The notes beneath the pieces are model-generated. The model saw nothing but the letters and a program-made list of their open reading frames with translations. It searched no databases and was not told where the DNA came from. Shown here piece after piece: positions 15,565-19,630 of a stretch of DNA of 19,630 bases. This DNA comes from an uncultured bacterium (GTDB taxonomy: Bacteria > Actinomycetota > Coriobacteriia > Coriobacteriales > Coriobacteriaceae), in contig CAJMSV010000023.1 of assembly GCA_905216175.1 (NCBI GenBank), positions 1-19,630 on the forward strand, read 5' to 3'. Within the stretch, counting starts at the first letter, position 1. The number at the start of each line of letters is the position of its first letter. A program made the translations under genes and the position numbers.

Positions 15565-17430
15565 CTACTTCGTGTGCGGGATACCCAGCACGTCGAGCGC
15601 GTTGGCCATAATGGACTGGAACGGCACCGCAGCGGCATCTGAGCCGCTCGGCGTTCCGTCGAGCGTGATATAGCACAGCACCTTGGGCGATTGTGCCGGT
15701 GCAAAGCCCATAAAGGACGACATGTAGTTCTCCTTGAGGTAGCCGCCGTTCTCGTCGGCTCGTTCGGCCGTACCGGTCTTACCCGCCACGTCATAGCCGT
15801 CAACCGCGCCGCCAACGCCCGTTCCCTCGGACACGACCGTCTGCATGCACGATGTCACCTGGGATGCGGCGTCCTCCGAAATCGCGCGCTCGCCTTCGCC
15901 CCAGTCCTTCTCGTCGCCTTTGCTGGACTTATAGAAGTGCGGGGTCATCATCACGCCGCCGTTGGCGATGCCGCCCACGGCACGTGCGATCTCAATCGGC
16001 GAGACGGACAGCGCCTGTCCAAAGCTCATCGAACCCAGCGTGGCGCCGTCATACTGGTCACGCTCCTTGACGATGCCCAGGCTCTCGCCCGGAAAATCGA
16101 CACCGGAGCTGTGACCTATGCCCCACTTGTCCACATAGGCGGCAAAGTCATCCGCACCGATCTTGCGCCCCACCAGGACAAAGCCCACGTTGGACGAACG
16201 GCGCATCATCTCGCGCACATCCATGGTCATGGCATAGTCGCGCTTGTCGGCATCGGTGACGGTATCGTCACCCACCTTGATGCTCGCCGGCACCTCAAAC
16301 GACGTACTCGATCGCACGACGCCCAAGTCGAAGCCGGCGCCCGCCACGAGCGTCTTAAAGACCGAGCCGGGCTCGTAGGCGTCGGTGACCAGGCGCAAGT
16401 TCATATCCTCGGTCTTGGCGTTTTCCAGATCGGTCTGGTCGTAGGTCGGGTACGAGCAGGCGGCGAGAATTTCACCAGTCGTGGGGTCGGTGACCAAAGC
16501 CGAGCCGTTCTTGGCCTTTGTCTTCTCGACAGCCTCCGCCAAAGCATCCTCAGCCGCTCGCTGCATATTGACGTCGAGCGTCGTCACGACGTCAACGCCG
16601 TCGACCGCAGCCACCTTTTTATAGGCACCGCCCGCGATATAGCTGCCGTCCCTCGCGCGCTCGCGCACGAGGGTACCATTCGTGCCGGTCAGAAGCTTGT
16701 TGTATTGCTTTTCGAGACCCGTCAAGCCGTCGTTGTCTACATTCACTACACCCAGCACCTGCGATGCCAGATTGCCGTATGGATATACGCGCTTCATGGC
16801 CTGCTCAAAAAGCACGCCGGGCAGGTGCTTCTTCTCCAGCGCCGCAGCATCGTCTTCGTCCACCTGGCGCTTGATATACACCCAGGTGCCATCGGACTCG
16901 ACGAGCTTGCGGCAGGTCTTTTTATCGATTCCAGTTGCCTTGACCAGCGCCGACACCGTCTTGTCAACATCCTCGACAAGCTGCGGGTTCACGGCGATGT
17001 TGCGACATTCGACCGACGACGCCAGCACGTTACCGTTGCGGTCGTAGATGGTGCCGCGTTTGGCATAGAGGGTCTGTGCAAGCAGGCGGCGCGCATCGGC
17101 ACGCTCGCGCAGTTTATCGGCTTCGACAATTTGATAGTCGGCAAGGCGAAAGACGCCCAAGCTCAAACCAAGCCCGATGAAGCCCATGATGGCTTTGCGG
17201 CGAGGCAGAGGCGTGCCTGTGAGCCATTCGGTCGACGAACTCTTGCGCGACCTGGTGTTATGCATTTGAGGGCCGTCCGAGCCGCGAAGTCGCGACGCCG
17301 GGTCGTTGCCACGGGACTGCCCGGCGTTGTAAGATTGCCGACCCGTTCCTTGATAACCAGAACGTCCCCGCGACGAGGGACGTCCAGAACCGCGGCCCCC
17401 ATCGGAACCGCGGCGATAGTCATTTGTCAT
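15565..17430 (-). CDS. ftsI: Septal class B penicillin-binding protein (FtsI/PBP3, transpeptidase)
   Basis: This is the septal transpeptidase that crosslinks new glycan made by FtsW. The product is 621 residues. Residues 1-79 form a Gly/Ser/Arg-rich cytoplasmic tail, and one membrane anchor lies at about 80-97. The pedestal domain begins with LYAKRGTIYDRNGNVLA (121-137), and the penicillin-binding domain has the nucleophile Ser356 in SVFK, SSN at 412-414 and KTG at 551-553. There are no C-terminal PASTA domains, since the protein ends about 70 residues after the KTG. The ATG at 17430 lies 17 nt after the stop of the ftsL-like gene, with a weak ribosome binding site. Position between ftsL and murF supports the septal role. 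Confidence 0.96.
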   Translation of the reverse strand: MTNDYRRGSDGGRGSGRPSSRGRSGYQGTGRQSYNAGQSRGNDPASRLRGSDGPQMHNTRSRKSSSTEWLTGTPLPRRKAIMGFIGLGLSLGVFRLADYQIVEADKLRERADARRLLAQTLYAKRGTIYDRNGNVLASSVECRNIAVNPQLVEDVDKTVSALVKATGIDKKTCRKLVESDGTWVYIKRQVDEDDAAALEKKHLPGVLFEQAMKRVYPYGNLASQVLGVVNVDNDGLTGLEKQYNKLLTGTNGTLVRERARDGSYIAGGAYKKVAAVDGVDVVTTLDVNMQRAAEDALAEAVEKTKAKNGSALVTDPTTGEILAACSYPTYDQTDLENAKTEDMNLRLVTDAYEPGSVFKTLVAGAGFDLGVVRSSTSFEVPASIKVGDDTVTDADKRDYAMTMDVREMMRRSSNVGFVLVGRKIGADDFAAYVDKWGIGHSSGVDFPGESLGIVKERDQYDGATLGSMSFGQALSVSPIEIARAVGGIANGGVMMTPHFYKSSKGDEKDWGEGERAISEDAASQVTSCMQTVVSEGTGVGGAVDGYDVAGKTGTAERADENGGYLKENYMSSFMGFAPAQSPKVLCYITLDGTPSGSDAAAVPFQSIMANALDVLGIPHTK

Positions 17431-17447
17431 ACTCAGCTACCGTCTTG

Positions 17448-17918
17448 CTACTGAGCGGTCGCGGTCGCGTTGGCGCCCGCGGCTGCATCCTGCGAAAAGT
17501 CAAGTGTAACGCTCTCGCTGGGCTCCACCATGCCATAAGCGCCCGCAAGGTCGCGAATGCGCGTGTCGGCGCCATAGACCGAATGCATGACCTCCAGGTC
17601 GGAGCTCTCATCGGTCGCCTTTTCGAGCGTGCTGGTAAGCTCGGCGTTGCTGTTGAGCACCTGGGCCGTAACGCCGGCGAGCGCCACGCGGGCGACGCCG
17701 ATCGTCATGAAGATGGCCGCAATGATGCAAAACGTTTTAAGAACGCTCATGAAAACCGGGCTTACCACCTGGTTTGCCTGACGGCCCGCGCCCGTGTAGA
17801 CATCAAAGCGCGGCGCGCGCTGCTCACGGGGAGCAACGGGGGCCTGCGGCGTCTCACGATAGGCGGGCATGGCGTTCATATCATAGGCGAGTGCTGCGCT
17901 TGAAGTGTTGTAGCCCAT
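17448..17918 (-). CDS. ftsL: FtsL-like divisome membrane protein
   Basis: This is a small bitopic protein in the position of ftsL, which joins FtsQ and a DivIC/FtsB protein and activates FtsWI. The product is 156 residues. It has a proline- and arginine-rich cytoplasmic segment (1-53), a single membrane span (about 54-80) and an extracellular helical segment suited to a coiled coil (about 82-112). The stretch IRDLAGAYGMVEPSESVTLDF (121-141) follows, resembling the conserved end of FtsL/DivIC proteins where an Ala-x-x-Gly-Met-x-x-Pro pattern occurs. An Ala/Thr-rich tail follows. GGGAGG lies 9 nt before the ATG at 17918. FtsL proteins diverge so much that the assignment relies on topology and gene order between rsmH and ftsI. 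Confidence 0.82.
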   Translation of the reverse strand: MGYNTSSAALAYDMNAMPAYRETPQAPVAPREQRAPRFDVYTGAGRQANQVVSPVFMSVLKTFCIIAAIFMTIGVARVALAGVTAQVLNSNAELTSTLEKATDESSDLEVMHSVYGADTRIRDLAGAYGMVEPSESVTLDFSQDAAAGANATATAQ

Positions 17919-18008
17919 GATATGCCGCCTCCCATCCCGAGTACGTTGGTAGTGTGTTTAAGCTTCGTTTATGGTGCGAGCGGGAGGTCCAATATCGCGC
18001 GGTCGCGT

Positions 18009-18974
18009 CTACAGACGCTGCGCCACGCGGATTTTGGCTGATCTCGCCCGAGGGTTGCGCTCAACCTCATCAGGCTGGGCAACCAAGGGTTTGCGGGTGA
18101 TGACCTTGAGTATCGGCACGTTGCCGCACACGCACACCGGAATCTCCGGCGGACACGTGCACCCCTGGCTCATCTCCTTAAAGTGGTTCTTTACGATACG
18201 GTCCTCGAGCGAGTGATACGAGATGACGCAGATACGTCCGCCCGGGTTGAGCCACCTGGTGGCGGCATCAAGCCCTCGTTCGAGCACATCGAGCTCGTGA
18301 TTGACCTCGATGCGAATGGCCTGGAAACTTTTCTTGGCCGGGTGTCCACCATGCCGACGAGCGGCAGCCGGGATACCCGCCTTGATGATCTCGACAAATT
18401 GGCCGGTGGTTTCGATCGGTTCTTGCTCGCGGCGGCGCACGATCTCGCGCGCGATCTGCGAGGCAAACTTCTCTTCGCCGTAGACGCGTAGAATCCGGGC
18501 GAGGTCGTGTTCGTTATAGGTGTTGATGACCTCAGCTGCGTTTAAGGTGTTATTACCCGGATCCATCCGCATGTCCAATGGGGCGTCCTCGTTATACGAA
18601 AAGCCCCTGCCAGGGATATCGAGTTGCGGCGACGAAACGCCCAAATCGAACAGGAAGCCATCGACCCCGGGCACCTCGGCCGAGCAAAGCAGCTCGTCCA
18701 AGTCGCCGAAGTTGCCCTTCAGCAGCTGGTGCGGAACGCCGGGAACCTCGCGGTCCAGACGGGCGCCAGCGGCCTCGAGGGCCATGTCGTCCTGATCGAC
18801 GCCGAGCAAAAGGCCCGTCTCCCCCACCTGCGCGGCCATCTTTACCGAATGGCCGGCACCGCCAAGGGTGCAATCGCAGACAACGGAGCCGCTCTTGAGC
18901 CGCAGCGACTCAAGCACTTCGCCGAGCATGACAGGTTCATGCCGATATTCTTGTGTCAAGATCCCACGCTCCAT
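18009..18974 (-). CDS. rsmH: 16S rRNA (cytosine-1402-N4)-methyltransferase RsmH (MraW)
   Basis: RsmH methylates N4 of C1402 in the decoding centre of 16S rRNA using S-adenosylmethionine. The product is 321 residues, typical of the family. It starts with HEPVMLGEVLESL (12-24), followed by the SAM loop DCTLGGAGHS (34-43) and GVDQDDMAL (58-66). Then come the strongly conserved FDLGVSSPQLD, FSYNEDAPLDMRMD, RIEVNHELDVLERGL and ISYHSLEDRIVKNHF. The C-terminus has the Cys-rich CTCPPEIPVCVCG segment, seen in RsmH proteins of many Gram-positives. The ATG at 18974 lies 20 nt after the mraZ stop. The ribosome binding site is unremarkable. Confidence 0.97.
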   Translation of the reverse strand: MERGILTQEYRHEPVMLGEVLESLRLKSGSVVCDCTLGGAGHSVKMAAQVGETGLLLGVDQDDMALEAAGARLDREVPGVPHQLLKGNFGDLDELLCSAEVPGVDGFLFDLGVSSPQLDIPGRGFSYNEDAPLDMRMDPGNNTLNAAEVINTYNEHDLARILRVYGEEKFASQIAREIVRRREQEPIETTGQFVEIIKAGIPAAARRHGGHPAKKSFQAIRIEVNHELDVLERGLDAATRWLNPGGRICVISYHSLEDRIVKNHFKEMSQGCTCPPEIPVCVCGNVPILKVITRKPLVAQPDEVERNPRARSAKIRVAQRL

Positions 18975-18994
18975 CCGTTACCCGTGCCTTGCCC

Positions 18995-19429
18995 TTACGA
19001 GAAGAAGAGGTCCAGCAGGGCCTCATCGTCATCGTCCTCATCGGCCGCGGCGCGATCCCAAACCTCAAGGTGGTCGTAGTTGCCCACAACCGTGACCTCG
19101 CGGTCGAGGTTCGCCTGCTTGCGGAGAGACTCGGAAAGACCGATACGACCGGCGCTGTCCACGTCCATCGACGTGGTGCGCTTGTTGATCGCCCTCATGA
19201 GCTTCTGGTCATTAATGTCACGCGGGTTAAAACCCTCGTGACCCTCACGACCCGCGAAGAGTCCTTCGACCCACTTATCGAAGGCCTCGGCAGAGAACAC
19301 GTACAGAGCATCGACATCCAGGGCTTTGAACACGCGAACATGCTCTCCAAGCTCCTCGCGAAGGGGTGCAGGCAGGGACAGACGACCTTTTGCATCGAGA
19401 TTGCGCTCGTATGCACCAGTCATTCCCAT
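18995..19429 (-). CDS. mraZ: Transcriptional regulator MraZ
   Basis: MraZ is a DNA-binding protein of the AbrB-like swapped-hairpin type that represses its own dcw promoter in E. coli and forms ring oligomers. The product is 144 residues with the expected two repeats, each with a D-x-(K/A)-GR turn: YERNLDAKGRLSLPAPLREEL (DAKGR 12-16) and MDVDSAGRIGLSESLRKQA (DSAGR 91-95). An unusual acidic tail (ADEDDDDEALLDLF, about 129-142) ends the protein. The ATG at 19429 has GGAGG 6 nt upstream; an internal ATG two codons later is less well placed. It is the first gene of the cluster, preceded by a strong promoter and several repeat elements that may be its operator. Confidence 0.96.
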   Translation of the reverse strand: MGMTGAYERNLDAKGRLSLPAPLREELGEHVRVFKALDVDALYVFSAEAFDKWVEGLFAGREGHEGFNPRDINDQKLMRAINKRTTSMDVDSAGRIGLSESLRKQANLDREVTVVGNYDHLEVWDRAAADEDDDDEALLDLFFS

Positions 19430-19435
19430 GTGCGC

Positions 19436-19440
19436 CCTCC
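19436..19440 (-). promoter_or_regulatory. Ribosome binding site of mraZ
   Basis: GGAGG lies 6 nt before the ATG at 19429. The spacing to the second ATG (19423) would be 12 nt, so the first ATG is preferred. Confidence 0.75.
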
Positions 19441-19465
19441 CCTCGGTTACTCAGATGGCACGTAC

Positions 19466-19482
19466 GCGGGGAACCACCCCGC
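19466..19482 (-). promoter_or_regulatory. 17-bp palindrome in the mraZ leader (operator-like copy 2)
   Basis: GCGGGG-TGGTT-CCCCGC on the minus strand has perfect 6-bp arms around a 5-bp centre. It lies at roughly +10 to +26 of the predicted transcript. It shares GGGG-N-GGTTCCCC with the palindrome at 19503-19519, 37 bp away centre to centre. It could be a repressor site or an RNA hairpin; the shared 5-bp centre, which base pairing would not require, favours a DNA site. Confidence 0.6.
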
Positions 19483-19497
19483 CTGTCGACGTCATTA

Positions 19498-19526
19498 ATA
19501 ATATGGGGAACCGCCCCATTTTTCAA
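19498..19526 (-). promoter_or_regulatory. Main dcw promoter upstream of mraZ
   Basis: On the minus strand TTGAAA (19521-19526) and TATTAT (19498-19503) are separated by exactly 17 bp. Each matches the sigma-70 consensus at five of six positions. Transcription should start near 19491, giving a leader of about 60 nt before the mraZ ATG. The spacer is almost entirely occupied by a palindrome. Confidence 0.8.
19503..19519 (-). promoter_or_regulatory. 17-bp palindrome in the promoter spacer (operator-like copy 1)
   Basis: ATGGGG-CGGTT-CCCCAT on the minus strand has perfect 6-bp arms and fills the spacer between the -35 and -10 hexamers. Binding here would block RNA polymerase. It shares GGGG-N-GGTTCCCC with the copy at 19466-19482. 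Confidence 0.65.
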
Positions 19527-19534
19527 CACCTTTC

Positions 19535-19573
19535 ACCACCCCTTCCCCCACTCCACCCCACCACTCCACCCAC
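19535..19573 (-). promoter_or_regulatory. G-rich block with GTGGG repeats, candidate MraZ boxes
   Basis: Just upstream of the -35 element the minus strand carries GTGGG at 19569-19573, 19557-19561 and 19547-19551, and GTGGT at 19535-19539. The middle two are separated by exactly 5 nt, the arrangement described for the E. coli MraZ site (GTGGG repeats with 5-nt spacers). The outer ones are 12 bp away, not 10. An 11-nt sequence GGGTGGAGTGG is also repeated with a 13-bp period. Confidence 0.5.
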
Positions 19574-19593
19574 CATATATTGCTAAATACCCC

Positions 19594-19607
19594 CAAGCAT
19601 ATGTTCG
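19594..19607 (-). promoter_or_regulatory. LexA-like (SOS box) site
   Basis: CGAACATATGCTTG on the minus strand matches 13 of 14 positions of the Gram-positive LexA/DinR consensus CGAACRNRYGTTYG. It lies about 70 bp upstream of the mraZ -35 and close to the window edge, so it might serve a neighbour beyond the edge rather than mraZ. Confidence 0.4.
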
Positions 19608-19608
19608 A

Positions 19609-19628
19609 AAACACAATATGTTGTGTTT
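19609..19628. repeat. 20-bp perfect inverted repeat upstream of mraZ
   Basis: AAACACAATATGTTGTGTTT has 8-bp perfect arms around TATG. It is AT-rich and lies one base from the LexA-like site. It may be a regulator-binding palindrome, or a weak terminator of a gene beyond the edge, since the minus-strand hairpin is followed by a short T run. It cannot be resolved within the window. Confidence 0.55.
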
Positions 19629-19630
19629 AC

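Noticed and set aside
15691..17454. Long plus-strand reading frame (587 codons) opposite ftsI
   Set aside because: It is an antisense shadow of a well-supported penicillin-binding protein with no recognisable domain of its own.
17919..18008. Possible promoter between rsmH and the ftsL-like gene
   Set aside because: TTGGAC and CATAAA are present on the minus strand but separated by only about 13 bp, which is too short.
18005..18018. Hairpin GCGTCT-AC-AGACGC at the rsmH stop codon
   Set aside because: The stem is perfect but short, and no T run follows on the minus strand, so it does not look like a terminator. The next gene follows closely in the same direction.
19581..19622. Divergent plus-strand promoter near the right edge
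   Set aside because: TTGCTA and TATGTT can be found, but the spacing is wrong and no gene start is visible before the window ends.

Overview
The window holds the division and cell wall (dcw) gene cluster of a GC-rich Gram-positive bacterium, followed by the start of a phosphate-uptake operon. Every gene I can support lies on the minus strand, so transcription runs from the right edge (about 19.5 kb) to the left edge. The cluster has no ftsA next to ftsZ, it has extended basic tails on its division proteins, and murB lies between murC and ftsQ. With the high GC content this points to an actinobacterium, most likely of the Coriobacteriia (a Collinsella-like organism). The taxonomic call is an inference from gene content and protein style, not from a search.

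In transcription order, 19630 to 18995 is a dense regulatory region and then mraZ. The region holds a LexA-like site, a 20-bp inverted repeat, a G-rich block with GTGGG repeats, a strong-looking sigma-70-type promoter (TTGAAA-N17-TATTAT) and two near-identical 17-bp palindromes. Next come rsmH (mraW), an ftsL-like gene, ftsI (class B penicillin-binding protein), murF, mraY, murD, ftsW, murG, murC, murB, ftsQ and ftsZ (18974 to 3939). Gaps are short or absent: ftsW/murG overlap by 11 nt and murB/ftsQ by 44 nt. The largest internal gap, about 200 bp and AT-rich, precedes ftsZ, which probably also has its own promoter. A rho-independent terminator (3881-3912) closes the cluster just after ftsZ.

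The second unit (3728 to the left edge) is pgeF (ylmD/yfiH laccase-domain family) followed by pstS, pstC, pstA and the first part of pstB. These genes are tightly packed: pgeF and pstS share an ATGA stop/start overlap, and pstS-pstC and pstC-pstA are separated by 1 and 3 nt. A pair of TTTACG repeats 11 bp apart upstream of pgeF resembles a Pho-type response-regulator site.

The genes work together as follows. MurB, MurC, MurD and MurF build UDP-MurNAc-pentapeptide (the MurE step is not encoded here). MraY and MurG convert it to lipid II. FtsW and FtsI polymerise and crosslink it at the septum. FtsL and FtsQ form the membrane scaffold and FtsZ organises the ring. MraZ and RsmH are the usual regulator and rRNA methyltransferase at the head of the cluster. 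PstSCAB imports phosphate.

I see no mobile element, CRISPR array, tRNA, rRNA or clear sign of horizontal transfer, and no obviously novel multi-gene system. The most interesting signals are in non-coding DNA at the head of the cluster, in the pgeF-pst junction, and in the long disordered basic tails of the division proteins.
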